From: Pleurodeles waltl
Taxonomy: Eukaryota > Chordata > Amphibia > Caudata > Salamandridae
Direction of reading: 5' to 3'
Length of the DNA: 64,000 nt
NCBI RefSeq assembly: GCF_031143425.1
Contig: NC_090438.1
Location: forward strand, 754,443,823 to 754,507,822
Under the pieces are notes generated by a model. The model was not told the DNA's origin, made no database searches, and was given only the letters and a program-made list of their open reading frames with translations. The first letter of the stretch is position 1. Every line of letters starts with the position of its first letter. Both the position numbers and the translations under genes were made by a program. Below, one piece after another: positions 22,291 through 35,322 of the stretch.

Positions 22291-23442
22291 CCTAACCCTT
22301 AAACTTGAGAATCTTTGCTACCTTGGGCTTCCCGAATCTTTGATCGGGAAGTACATTATGTTCAGAACCTGGTTATCAAATTTGTCTGCAATTTGGGCAA
22401 TCATGATCACTCATCAGTGACTTAGAGAACTCGGCACTGGCTGCCAGTGAAACCTGTACAACGTTCACCAGCATGGACAGGTTTCCCAAACAACGTTCAA
22501 ATGCCACGCTCCTTTTGCTATCACTAAGATCTGGAGTGATGTGCTTCCCAAAGGCCCTCGTTTTAGAAACATCCACTGTGCTGGGAGGGCCTTAGGTGTT
22601 TTGGGTTCTTAATCGTGAAAAGACTCCCACCTCCTGTGATAAGTTTTAAAGGCAAGCATGTAGGCCTTCATAATCCGCAGGTGGGACGGGTGAGAATAGA
22701 GAACTCCACGAAGAGTAGTTGTAGCCCTAGACATCACGCACCATCCTGAGGGCCCTCAGACCACTCGCCTGTCACGTGCCAGATACAAATGTGTAGATGC
22801 TGAGAGCATCTGCCTCTGTGCAAGCTCAGCAGTTCTCTGTTAGAATACCATATACTGAAATATAATCTGACATAAATATCATGCCTTGTATATCTTTTAC
22901 CGAAATATTGTCCCAGTGGGTATGAATTTTCCATTATCAACTCAAGTGGAGCAACGTATTTGTAGACTATATCTTGGGAAAAAATATTTATGTCCGACGA
23001 GACTGTGGTATTGATAACGCGTCCCAATCTAGTTCATTTATTCACTCTGGGACTCGTTTTAGGCCAATGAATCTTTTGACCCTGATTGGAGACACCTTAG
23101 GACGAGGTAACTAATCAACATGTCAATCAACAAGTCAATAACATTATCAATAAGACTCAGAAACCACCATGACCTTTCAGTCATGAATAACCACACCAGT
23201 TTTGTACGATTTTGTGAGGTTTATTCCCTACTGATTACATTTCTACTAGCAAGTTTATTAGTCTCAAAACCATGAAACACATCAGCATTGTCATAATATG
23301 GCAACTTGAATAAGATTTCATCAAAGCAAAGATCACGAACATTAGAACATAGCACGACGTCAACATGAATTAACCTTAGCAGAGTATCATTACTGTATCA
23401 TTCAACAAAGCCTTGATTCAGTCATTTGTCTATTTGCGGCCG

Positions 23443-24565
23443 TTTAGTGAACCCCTTAACTAACCTCGAATTAGCATTGGCATGTTGGGCTTCATGCAAA
23501 ACAATTTAGTAACACGAATTTGGAAAACATCTATCTATGGTCTCTGTCAAAAGAAGCAGTTGGTACCTAGAAAGGAAAGGCAAACAGACAATTACAATTT
23601 CATCATCTATAGTTACCCTCCGTAATGGGTCAGCATTCAGAGTCAGTCTTCGTCCTCAGGACATCAGTTGATTTGCCATCAGCCAGGGAATTCAGCAAGA
23701 CGGGTAAAAAGGGACACTTCCCTCATAAGGAGGAGAAGTATGGTACGGGCAAGATAAGGGCAAGGATGGTTTGAAAAACCAAACAGCAAAGTCTCTATGC
23801 AGAGTGACAAAGTGTCTGGGTCATAGCAAAAGTTTGCAATGGCATCTCCTAATGGCTCCTCGTGTCAAAGGTTTTTATCCCTTTTCTGTTGTACAGTCCC
23901 CTAATTTCTGATTGGGTAGGGTTGGCACCCCACTATCTTCATCCAATGGGTTTCCAAGGGTGCTATCAAATTTGTCACCCCATAACAGTTCTCACGTAGT
24001 TTATTGGTTCTTGTGATTGACGTCTCCAGCGGGTAGAATGTCCGGTATGATTTCATACTCTCGTGGTCCTCTCGCATCCTCAGTCAGTAGGTCCATTGTC
24101 TGTACCGGTTTAGGCGACCTTGTACCTGTAACTAGTCTACACTGTTGCATTCGGCGAAAATGTTTCCTTGAGCAAGTCGAATTTCATGAGAACGGATCTA
24201 CTACGATTACACTCATCTTTTAGATTTGGAAAAGTACGGGTACATGTCCTTAAGCAAGTCAGCACACTGCACGTTAGAAAAACACATTTAATATGAAACC
24301 GGGCAGCTAGGCCTCGACTCATGCTAACTAAGGCCTATTGATTTATTAGCAAAACCTTAACATATAACTCTTAATATTAGTGCAAAATCATACATTAACG
24401 TATCATTATTTCATTATTAGCCAGCTTCATTAATCATTGTATACATTGGTGGCCACTCCCCGTGGGCACATTTCAAGCGTGTGTTTAGCAATAACACATT
24501 AATACATTTTCTATGCGGCATTATTATGCATTAGTTCATAAACATTTCATGTTAATTTTGAGTAT
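23443..24565 (-). repeat. LTR-like repeat family B, copy 1 (inverted)
   Basis: The reverse complement matches 62527-63650 along its whole length. Blocks include TTTATGAACTAATGCATAATAATG, GTGCCCACGGGGAGTGGCC, GGCCTAGCTGCC, GAAATTCGACTTGC, GTGAGAACTGTTATGGGGTGAC and CCCTTATGAGGGAAGTG. Copies differ by scattered substitutions (roughly one in eight by eye). The plus copy is followed directly by a gag-like frame, which is why I read family B as an LTR plus leader. Here no internal gene is evident next to it, so it may be a solo LTR. Confidence 0.75.
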
Positions 24566-27500
24566 AAGAGCTACGCTCCCTCAGTATCACACCACCCTCC
24601 GGATCCAGTCAGACTGGGCCAGGGACCGCTCCCCTGCTCTCCTCCACAAGGAGTGTGCAGTCATTGGTAGATTCTCTCTCTGTCTAAGGGGAGAGGGTGT
24701 TGTGTGCTCCACAGGTTGCCTAAAGGACGACTAGAAGAAGAGGCGAGAAATTTGCGCCACTTACTGGTGGTGGGCCTTTTGCATGTTTGGCACTCCCCAT
24801 GATCTCGTGACCCAGAGGTAAAGGTTATCTCATCTTTGCATGGTATGTCCCGTGCAAGAGCAGGCCTTATTTTGGTCTAATAACCGCTCTCTCCAGGCCA
24901 ATTCTGTAATATCGAATCTATGACTATTTGCGCATTGTCACAATCTGGACTCATGCTAAATACACACGAATACACAATTTGCTTATACTTCTTCTGAGGT
25001 TAACTCCTGCTCTACTCATAATTTTGGATGACATTCAAAATACCATTTGGGTGTTGTAAATTCCATCAAGGGCGTATTGTACGGAAGAAGCACACGTTTA
25101 GTTTGTGGAAAGGGTTATACAAGAATTAAAACTTAAAGCATTTTACAGTGGTTGCATTGTTGATAGTTTTGAAGACAAGGGAGCAAGGCAGCAGCATTTT
25201 CTGAATTCTTAAACATATGGTAAGCCACCTTTAATACGAAGGTCTGAAACTTTACAAATGATTACTGAGAGGAGAGAAAACTGCCATATATGAAACATGC
25301 TGAGCTATTACGAGAACAGTTGTTTCACAAGCAAAACAGGTGTTGTGGGGCTGGGGGGAGAGAGAGCTAGTATTGTAACTGAGGTTAGCAGTAGGTGAAA
25401 CTTTGCTTTTCAGTTATATTGACAAGCAAATTCGTTTTTTAAAAGTGCTTGTGATATCTGACTTTAATAATCACACAAAAACAAATATGCGAGTTCTGTT
25501 CACTGCGTTCTACAAGGGCCCTTTCACAGTGACTGCACTGTTTGTTATCAGGCCTTGGGGTTCAAGGTCTTTAAAACGTCTACTTGTATCCACTGGAAGA
25601 CTTGCTGAGAGCCTTGGATGTAGACTTTATGTTGCTCAAGTTTATTCCATTTAATGGCTAGAACTTTCTCTCGCAAGTCGCCTCCATTCTGATAAATCCT
25701 TCTCTGGTTCATTGACACAAAAGCTACCTGAAAGTGGTAAAGACCGAGTTTGTTACAGTGGGCCCTCAAAAGAGCTCTGCTCAGTGCCCCCTTTTTGCCT
25801 CACACTTCCTAGACCACGCCAGCCGTTCGACTACACGACATATATATTATTTACTTTCATCTTAATTTGGAGATCATTTTTCAGTGAAGAGAAGGTAAAA
25901 GGCACCATGGTGGTTGTTTGTACGTTTGTCTGAGAAATACCCGACTGGGTCTTATCCATTTCCACGTAGGTTTATAGAGTGGTTACGGAGAGCTTTAGTT
26001 ATCTGTTCTGAGAGAGTCCATGTGATCCATTGAGGGCCACAGCATTTCACGGATGGCTACACTATGCCTTTGACTTCACATTCCGCATTTTTTTAATGTG
26101 GCAACGTAGTTTTTTACTCCATACATTGCCAGTTCAAATCGGTTTCAGAACTCCCAACTTTCCCAAAAAACTCATTGTGATGAGAGGGCGGGCGTAGTGC
26201 TGAGAAGCAGCTAAAAGGCACATTTGCCCCCACCCAGGTTACAAACAGCCTCCTTAAAAAAAAAAAAAAAAAAGCTTGCTGAGGCTGCTGTGATTTACTG
26301 GAGTGTTTTTACACCCATTAATGAACATCAGCAGTTAAAAGCCTCCGAAAACGAACTGAAAACCACTGTTTACAATGGTTTTTGGCTGGTTTCTCTGCCA
26401 CCTTGTGATATTGGCACATCACCAGGAGACCGTGTGAGAGGAGCCAAACGCGTGTCACATGGTGGCACCGTGTGAGTTGGCAGGCCTGCTGGTAGCAGCA
26501 GACAGTTTTCCCCAATCCTAGCAGAGGTTTCACAGCAAAGGATGAGAGATTCACTTACTGCGCTGTGTCTACCGCAGAACTCTCCAGACAGTGCACGCCA
26601 TATACACTGGCCTTGCTGTTGCTTGTTCATTATGCAGTAGCTACTCATCAAGAAATGTATTATATCTATACCTGTTAAAACACACTTGACATTTGTTGTA
26701 TTGCTTGGCTGAAGAGCCAGTGGGGCTAAGCTGGCCACTGTAAGGCTATAAGTGAGAGCATCAATGTCAGAATAGACCTTCAATTGTATTTTTCCTATAA
26801 TACTGAGGAGCCTCAGTTGAACTAGAATGGACCGCAGCTGGCCTGGTGCGTAGAGCAGCAGCTTAAATATTTTGCTTAAACAATGGCCCCTCTCTTAAAA
26901 TAAGTGATGTTTACGTACCCTCATACTCGCCCATCCTTCCCTGCCTCCACCAATTATAACTAGTTTATTAATGGTCTTAGACCCCTCCACCCTGATGATT
27001 CATACAACCTACTTTCACACCTATTCTCCAGAAATACAAAAGTGCAGAGTATCGGACACCACTCGATGGAGTAGAGCTTCCATCCCAAGTGCACCAAACA
27101 CTCCCCCATCCACCTGATAAGCATTCAGAAGCCAGGTGTGCCCTTTTATTTTTCTCCCAAAGGAATATACTGATACCGTGATTGTCCTAATGACCCTATT
27201 TTGTGATACAGTGATGGGTATTTATTTTAAGTGTTGGAGATTCTTTCCTGACAAGATAATCCATTCACTATAAATGTTTATGGCAAGACCTGTGAGCTTA
27301 TTTCTCCGTTGTTAAGTCAAATCACAACTTGAAATTTTATTTTTCTATATTGATAACTTACCTTATCTGTTTTCTTCATACAGGGCCTGACCTATCTGTG
27401 CATTCCTGCCTCCGATTCACCTTCTCAGAACCTGTAAGTTTATCTACTTTCAAAATGATTTTGTTTGATGCAGGAATCACAATCTTAAGTCATTTTAGTG

Positions 27501-28249
27501 GGCTGATTTATTGTTTTGGCATTTGCAGCCCTGAAATAGTACATGCAGCACAAGTCTGTGAAATCTGTGAGGAAACGGATACTACCCCTTCTGTTTTGTT
27601 TGTTCCTTCAGAATATTGTTCCTACCTGTAGAAACTGGCCTTATTGGTTAAAGATGTATGAGGATATTTTGCATAAAATTAGAATTGTGTTTGTGAATTG
27701 TATACCTATCCATAATTTGTAGTTCTTTCTACATCTAAAATTCAGAGTTTGATGTATTTCTTGTTAATTACATAATGGTTCCACCCAAGAATGAGAGGAG
27801 TATGTTCTCCAGCCATTTACAAATATATGGCTCCCTGCATCAGGATGACTGCTACCACTGTGAGACAGTTCACGGAGTCTCTTATTGTTTGTTCATGATT
27901 ACCACCCCCCATCTCTTACCCATCTACCCATTAGTCTGTCATCTTTGCGTTTTTTGGCCTTCTGTTGCCAATCAAAAGAAAAACAATATTTTTCTTACCA
28001 TTCTGCATGGACACAGTGCTGTTCCACTATTAGCTGTTGATGGCTTTTTAATTTGTAAAGTTTAATTCATCACAAATCGAAATGATATTTAGTGTCTTCT
28101 GCTCTTCCCACCCCTTCACTATGGGTATGAGTTGGTCTTCGTAGAACGTGAACCTAGCTTCAGAGCAGTTGAGCTCTGAACAAAGGGCATAGTGCCCTGG
28201 AAAGATGCAATCACTGAGGGAAGCTCTAGGGAAGAGTATTGGGTTAGTC
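24566..28249. other. No recognisable gene or element
   Basis: Only short frames on either strand. There is an A18 tract at 26256-26273, but the sequence upstream of it does not resemble a tRNA- or 7SL-derived SINE that I can identify. Confidence 0.45.
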
Positions 28250-29560
28250 GTAGTCCTACTTGAAGTGGTGTGTCTTCAGCTTTTTTCGGAATTGTAGGAG
28301 AGTTGGTGCTGATTGGATGCTAAGGAGATCCTGGGAGCATGATATGAGAAAGCTTGCTTTCTGTTTTATTTCCCTTCTTGTAGTGTTTTGTTTCCAGGCT
28401 CATGATCTGGCATTCTCACCCCAAATGTGGCTAAGTTGTTTGCCAGGAAAGCTGGTGTCTTATTGAGGGCGTTACAAGTGATGCTTCTGTTCTTTAAGAT
28501 GTTCAGAGCTGGAAGAGTGAGCCAGACAGATCTTTGAGCTGGGCTGCTGTGTATAGAATACCTTTCACTGGTGCTAGGTTGGTATCAGGAAGACTAAGGA
28601 GTAGGGCTTGTACAGTTGTTCTGAAGTTGTCTTACAAGAGGGACAGCTTTATTTTATACAACAGGCATAGTTGAAACCAAACTGGCATGGTTTTCCTGGT
28701 GGAATGCTGCTTGAATCAGAAATCTATGTTGAGAGTAAATCTCAGGTCTTCTGCATGGTCTGTCAGCTGGTGGGTAAAGCCTGATAGGTTTAAGTTGGAG
28801 AATCATGTGTGAATCTAGAGTTGTTTGGTGGTTTCAACAGAGAGAATGAATTCAGTGTTTGTGGGGTTTAGCTTCAATAAGTTGGTTGGCATCCAAAATT
28901 GGATGAGTTTGAAGTAGGGTGTGCGTCTCAGTGTGGTATTGGTTGAGCATATTTTTAAGTAGAGTTGGCTGTCATCTGTATATTGATGGATCTTGATGAT
29001 GTCTGCAAGACTGGATCGGTGTGGTTCCATTTAGAGGTTAAAGATGATAGGAAAGAGGATGAAGCCCTGGGGTAATCTGGGGATGACTGGGTGGATTAGT
29101 GTTGTAGGATGTGAACCATAACAAGAGCATGCTTGAAACTCCTATGAATGTTTTCAGTGTTGATCAGAGCTGGCTTGTCGACTGTTGAAGGCTTCAGAGA
29201 GGTCAAGCAGGAGTACGAGGCAGAGGTTGTTCCAGTTTTTGAGGAGGGAGTAGTTGAAAACTTAGAGTAACTACTTGTGCAGCATGGTCTGAAGCTTGAT
29301 TGTTAGTCCTGCAGAAGATTATTCATGTTAATGTGCTCCTGAAGCTTGGTAGCCACTGCTTTCTTGATGGTTTACCCTATGAATGGAAGACTTGTAATGG
29401 GGTCGAAAGTTGGTGAGGTTGGGTCCAGAGATGGTTTCTTAAGCTAGGAAAGAATATGCCATGCTTTAAAAGCTTCTGGCAATGTACCTTGGCTTAGAGC
29501 ATGTTGACAATGTGGAGAATGGGTGTGAAAGGCATATCTTTGCAGTGCTATCATGATGCA
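28250..29560 (-). pseudogene. L2/CR1-type LINE reverse transcriptase, 3' part
   Basis: Non-LTR retrotransposon ORF2 remnant. On the minus strand the fragments fall in the right order. RT motif A-like LVLLLDLSEAFN lies at about 29190-29225. The catalytic box reads QYTDDSQLYLK (about 28940-28975, family form YADDTQLY), followed by WMPTNLLKLNPTNTEFIL (about 28860-28910). The C-terminal FRKKLKTHHFK lies at about 28262-28300. Several stops and frameshifts separate them. Typical L2/CR1 proteins run ~250 residues from the YxDD box to the end, which fits the distance here. No 3' tail microsatellite was identified. Confidence 0.8.
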
Positions 29561-30899
29561 TGGAATTAGGAAGGGCATTGTGTTATGAGGTTGCCTTAAG
29601 AGAGTTTATGATGTAGTAGCGATCCATGTGCAAAACTATATTGAACCTGTGTTCTTTGCTTTTAGTTGAAGATGTCATCCTTGCCTCACCCTCTGCCTGC
29701 AGCTTTATTGTACCATTTAAAATCAACACAACCTCTTCACATGTGTAAGTGCTGTCTGTCCACTTGTTGCCCACAGAATTCATCTCTACCTCCAGCTTCT
29801 CTTCGCATAAGATCTTCAAATCCCTTTGGTAACCAAACTGGATGCTGACAGAATGTCTCCAAAATACACCATTCCTACACTACCGTTTAGGCATCATGTG
29901 TGCAGGCATAGAGTAAACCCTCCATAAGCTATTGGCTTTTGTGCTCAGATCCATATATAACCCTTTCTTTTCATACCTTGTTCAGTCATTTCTGCATAGC
30001 GGCTACAACTACTCACACCTGATTACTGTCCTGGCAGTGCCTCACCAGTGCTAAAACACTGCACCAAGTCCTGATTCTGGTCGTTACCTCTACAAACACC
30101 TCTGCAGAGGAACATCTGACCTATTAACATGAGAAAAGTAGTATTCCTGGACGCCTAGAATTCATAACTCATAAGCGATTTCCGTCTCGCACTCTGCATC
30201 CTCCCTCACATCCTCATGGCCACTGGTCATAACATTACTACCAGTCCATGGATTGCTTTTGGTTAGTATATGTTTATATTAATCCACTGTCCTATACCTC
30301 AACACTCATCGCTGTCGTTTCCAGTTAATGTAATCACATTCTGTGTTTTTATTAACATGTTGAATGTATCATGTTCACCGTGGAATGCTTCCAGTGGAAG
30401 CTCTTTAAATAAACAAACACATAGCAAAGTATAATAAAAATACTCTCCTTGCTTCGGCATCACTGTTTCTATCAGGAAACCACATTGTCACAGTGGCTCT
30501 TGTACCTTCTGTCCTTTCCTCAGCTTCACTTCTTCCACAAGGGCACACTGATGTCCTGGATCCGTTGTATTACATCATTATGTAGAACACACTACCCCAG
30601 ATGAGGCGGTAAAGTTCTTTGTGGGCAAAAAGAAACATGGACTAACGTGGATGCTGTTGAGGGGGGTGTATTCACCTGTTGAATGAATAAATTAACTATT
30701 TGTACATCACGCAGCTGCCTGAATGGCACCCTAGTGCTAAGTAGCACAATAGTGGAAACTAATGAAAACTTTACTTGGAGCGACAAAAAGCTTGTTCAGT
30801 TAAACAGATGCGGATGGAGAGAAAGAGTGCCCATTCAATTGGACGTGTCGCACTATGGGAACTTGCAGCATAAGCTGGTTAGATGATCTCGAAAGTCTA
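29561..30899. other. No recognisable feature between LINE pieces
   Basis: Short frames on both strands without motifs. It could include more of the upstream LINE, too decayed to recognise. Confidence 0.4.
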
Positions 30900-31325
30900 G
30901 AGGGAAAGGAAATGGAAATTATTTCCCTCGGATACTTAGGACCTCTATTGTGCTAGGCTCGGAACGTCAGGTGTAAATATTTCAACATAATGTTTACACA
31001 CTGGGAGCCAGTGTACATTCCTTAGATGGAGGGTGATGGATTTCAGTCTGGGAATATTGAGAAGAAATCTGCCAGCTGTGTTCTGCACAGTCTGAAGTCA
31101 ATGGAGCAAATAGCATGAAGGGCAGAGATATAAAATATTTGCGTAGTCCAGTCGAGAAGTGATCATGGCATGAACAATAATCTTTCTGGTGTGCTCAGTA
31201 ACTATTTTAGGAATCGTTTTCAGACTTTTTATGAGGGCAAAATAGGAATCTGCAGCTGCCCTCAGGTTGCCTATTATGTAAGCCATGCACATTTGGTGTT
31301 CCAATAGAAACAGTATCACCGAACT
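30900..31325 (-). pseudogene. L2/CR1-type LINE RT C-terminal fragment
   Basis: The minus-strand frame 31319-31098 reads NLRAAADSYFALIKSLKTI followed by VHAMITSRLDYANILY. This matches the conserved VTSRLDYCN block near the end of L2/CR1 RT domains. Sequence down to about 30900 continues the antisense pattern typical of these LINEs. It lies upstream, on the minus strand, of a fragment encoding a more N-terminal RT motif (28.9 kb), so it must be a separate insertion or a rearranged piece. Confidence 0.7.
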
Positions 31326-33850
31326 TCCAGGCTACGTCCTCGAAAGATGGCGGTACCAGCAACTCTAGACTGGTTTTGGTCTATTTACGCTGCCTCAATG
31401 ACTTATAGCTTGCTACCCATAGCACAGAAATCACATCTGGATATACATGTTTCACTGATGAATGTAAAATGATAATTGTGGCAGGCTTGCATTAATTTCA
31501 GCCGCCGGTAATTTATCAAGAAGCATTCCAATCTATACATTTTTTGGACCAGTATGCCACTTCCGGCACAGACCAGCTATACGCAAATCAGACTTTGTTC
31601 TTTTCTAGTAGTAACAGCCCAGCTTGACCTGCCAGGTCTGGTGGTCTCTCACATGAGCGAGTGATAGGCCACATGTGCTGTTCACTAGCAGGATGATGTA
31701 TGTATGCCAGAACGTGAACATGTGTTGGCATCTGCAGACTGTGACTCTGTTTTGCCCTTTACAACTATGTGTACTGCAGTGTGTTGTTTTCCTATCGTTT
31801 TGCATCTGCAAAGAATCCTGATTTGCATTCCTTCTTTGCAACTAACACTGGGAGTTTTGAGCTCAGTGCATTGCAAGGATTGAAGCCAATTGCCACACCA
31901 ATGCCTGGCTGAGCTTGCAAAGCGCTGCAGTGTACGGAATTGCCACTGTGTTAGCATTAGAATACCACACATGTTGGGCTTTCTACACTGTGCAGGTTGG
32001 CTCTCCAAACTGAATGACAAACACCGCGCTGCCCAGTGTATTCTAACATTGAGTTGTGCATGTGGTTTCTCACTGCAGTTACGGGCAGCGCATTGAATTG
32101 AATATCCCTACTCCCAAACTCCCCAAACTGTCTCCCCCACAACCAATCTGTTAAGTGCTAATGTTGTCACATGTGAACAGAGTAAGTTGTATTTGTGCAT
32201 AATTTGACGTGTGGCAGATCACTTAGGCTCTCCACACAATGCATGGCATATCGCACAGATTATGTGATAAGCCAGTGTCTACCTCACACTGGACAGCGCA
32301 TGTTGCCCAGTGAGCGTCGGGCTGCACGACTGGTCATGCACTGAACAGCCTGCATATAGCGGTAGTGGGTACATGCTTATGTATCGATTGAGGTCACCTG
32401 TACATTTTGTCATAATATGAGAATTCTTGGAATAGAAAAGTTTCTGACGTTGCCATAGTGCTTTTGGATTTACAGAGCTCAGCGTATTCCCTTCACATTT
32501 TCAGCAGCATTAGCTGGCGAGGTGCATGTTGGAGAGTTGGGTATTGGTATACAGTTGCTTTCCTAAAATATAAAGCCCATGTTTTTTGGGTGTTCTCTCT
32601 GGAGTTTGCTGGAGAAGTTTAGTAGGTTCTTAACATTATTTTACCACTCCTGTGAGTAAAAGGACACCAGGCAGGTAGAGTATACATCCATTAATATATA
32701 AATATGATTTAATTCTTTTTCCCTCTCTCCGTCTATGTGAGTCCTGATGGCATATAACATACATTATAGCTATCCACCGCAACTTTGACTATTTACCAAT
32801 CGCCTCTAAATCGACAGAGACACAAGAGTGTGTAAAGTCGGGTATTATAGGGCCCTTATGTTCATTAATTCAGTTTAGGATGCACTCTCTGGTGCATTAC
32901 GAACTGCAAGAAGACGTTAATGTGCTTAGCCAATGATATATTTCAGTAAAAGACGACACACATGTATCACAGGGAAAAAGATAAACAGATTGAAGGACTC
33001 CTACTTGCAGGACTGGGCTGCAATGCCTGGAGTGATGATCTGGACAGCTCAAGCAGCAAAACAGAAGATTGCCATGCAGAACCCCTGACTGGAAGTCATA
33101 GGAAGCAATGATGATTTGGTATGAGTATGTAGACTGGTATAGACGAGTTGTATAAGCATCCCAGTTCCAGTTGGCAGTCCACTTATTACTTTTCTTCCCT
33201 AGAAACAGTGTGCTCTGCTGTACTCAGTGTGATTTATCATATGGAGAAAGGTGTCTGAAGGAACCTCGGCACTTGCAGCCCGCCTTGGCCGGGGAATAGA
33301 ACCTACAAACCCACAGATCGCTTACAAGCAGTCTAGTCACTGTGCATATGTGCAGCTGTTCCAGTGGTGCACTTTGAAATGCCTAAAAAGGCCCCACCCA
33401 CTTCTGCAGTACCACTTGGAGTTCTTCCACCCAAAATGTGAGACATCGGGAATAACGGTAATGGAAATTGTGACTAGGGCTTATAGAGACATATTATAAA
33501 CTATCCTGCACCTCAAAGTTAAAAAAACAACAAAAAAAACCTCAAAAAATAACAAGAAACAATGTTGTATTCTTATTGTCATTGGTACTCCTTATCTGAA
33601 AACTTCAAAGCAGAGATTGGTTGCATGGTAAGTCACCTATTGTTTGGACTCTTTATTACCGGATCTGCAATGGGAACGTTTCCTGTTATCTTTGTTGTTA
33701 TAAAGGCTTTGTGAGGTGTTCTTGTAGTTTTTAGCAATAATGTCTGGTCTTCTACAGTTGTTGTAATCCCAGTTAGTAAATATTTCACCTTTTCCTGGCA
33801 AAGTAGCCCCTTATGGCTGTGCGCTGCTGGTGTTGGACACAGTGCCTTGC
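31326..33850. other. No recognisable feature
   Basis: No coding or repeat signature found apart from an A-rich patch at about 33518-33562. Confidence 0.45.
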
Positions 33851-33894
33851 CTGAGGCCACGCTTTGTGGCCAACTGCTTATAACCACCCAACCC

Positions 33895-34235
33895 CCTGCC
33901 ATGGGGAGGTGGTGGTTCCCGGGGTTGCTGCGCGGCCACCCATACATTATGTTTACTGCCCCAGGGATGTGGCAGTCCCCAGGCCTGCGGGAGTGGTGTG
34001 CGGCCCCCCTTCCTACATTATGTTTACTGCCCCAGGGATTTGGCAGTCCCCAGGGCTGCGGGAGTGGTGTGCGGCCCCCCTTCCTACATTATGTTTACTG
34101 CCCCAGGGAGGTGGGCGGTCCCCAGGGCTGCAGGATGCTGTGTGACTTCCCCCACACAATATGTTTATTGTTCAGGGAGGTGGCGGTCCCCAGGGCTCCA
34201 GGGGACCTCGTGGTTCCCCATACATGTTTGCAGCC
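33895..34235. repeat. 71-bp GC-rich minisatellite
   Basis: Units built on ATTATGTTTACTGCCCCAGG and GGCAGTCCCCAGGGCTGCGG start at about 33945, 34016, 34088 and 34158, with a partial unit before. The two central units are almost identical and the outer ones have diverged. Because 71-72 is not a multiple of three in every unit, all three frames stay open for 80-130 codons by composition alone. These frames are not genes. Confidence 0.92.
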
Positions 34236-34858
34236 GCCTATTTTTACCCCCTAATGCCCCTGGGACCTGGCCCACCCAGGGGCCAAATAAATGAAGAGAG
34301 TGAGAGACCTCACTTTTTATTAAAAACAAAATATCAACAAAAATCTGCGGATCCATCCACGTTTTTTCTGAGTTTTTTGTTTTTATTATAAATACTTTCT
34401 AGCCCTGGCGGGATCCCTGGGGATCCTCTGCATCAAGGATAGGGGCTCAGGGTATCCTTATCTTGGCACCTTATCTGTTTTTTTTATTTTTTATTTTTTG
34501 GTGGAACTCGACTGAAGCAGAGTCCCACAATGGATGCCAACACTTCCTTGTTGAAGTGTCGTCAGCCAATCCAATATCAGCACGGGGACCCTAGATATCC
34601 ATGTTTTTTCACCTTGAGTACCTGCAGACACTACTGAGTGGTTTTACACTAAATCACAAAAAGCACACTCTGTGCACCAGAATCTAGGTTCCTGACAAAT
34701 TTGGTGTAGGTGTGTCTAAAGACCATATGGGAAAATGAATGGGGAAAATGCATTTTGGGGCCCAGCCCTTTTTTATTTCTCAGCCCCGCTTGACGGAACA
34801 CCCCGAAACTTTCAAGACAGCATCTAAACCTGTCACATGGGCTCTCATTATCCTAATG

Positions 34859-35322
34859 AGGCTGCTGGATTTGGGCAACAACATCCCCGGAATTGCAGGG
34901 AATTGAGTCCAGTCCCACACCATGTGAAAACTATCGGCCTAATCTGTTTTCAACCACCTAGCAGCACCTCATCTTGGCCCAAGAGCAGGGATGATTTGTG
35001 GCAACTGGGCGCATGACATAATGACTTCTCAGGGAAAAAGTGGTGGTTCAGATCTCATCCTTTTCTCTCAGTTACATTAGTCTCACACATGCGAAGACAA
35101 ACTGAGGCAGGAAATGGCTTAATAGTGTTCAAGAATAAGCACTAGTCTGCTTTTCAGGATTCCCCCGTAGCAAGACATCATCCCCCATACCTGATGACAT
35201 TAGTGAAGGGGCCTGTTATCTACAGAGATACCATCCCCATGTGGGACAGGGAACCGGTGATCTCCGCAAGCAGCTGTAACAAAGTTAGACAGTATGCGGT
35301 CGTGGTCATGTGACTGGAACCC
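34859..35322 (-). repeat. ERV LTR-like direct repeat, left copy
   Basis: Same orientation and clearly homologous to 46359-46935. Shared blocks include GGAATTGCAGGGAA, GAGTCCAGTCCCACACCATGTGA, AAGAGCAGGGATGATTTGTGGCAAC, TAGTCTCACACATGCGAAGACAAAC, GACATCATCCCCC and CAGGGAACCGGTGATCTC. This copy lacks about 150 bp around the AATAAA region present in the other and has a 60-bp insertion near 35010. In minus orientation it is the 3' LTR of the decayed ERV. Its outer U3 part still continues the end of the env frame. Confidence 0.75.

Noticed and set aside
22376..22576. Minus-strand frame near 22.5 kb
   Set aside because: No motif found. It opposes the more protein-like but also weak plus-strand remnant just upstream.
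26256..26273. A18 tract as a possible SINE or processed-pseudogene tail
   Set aside because: No A/B box, LINE-like 3' end or target duplication was recognised upstream.
33847..34294. Overlapping plus-strand frames of 93-135 codons
   Set aside because: They arise from the 71-bp GC-rich tandem repeat and repeat the same peptide in three frames.
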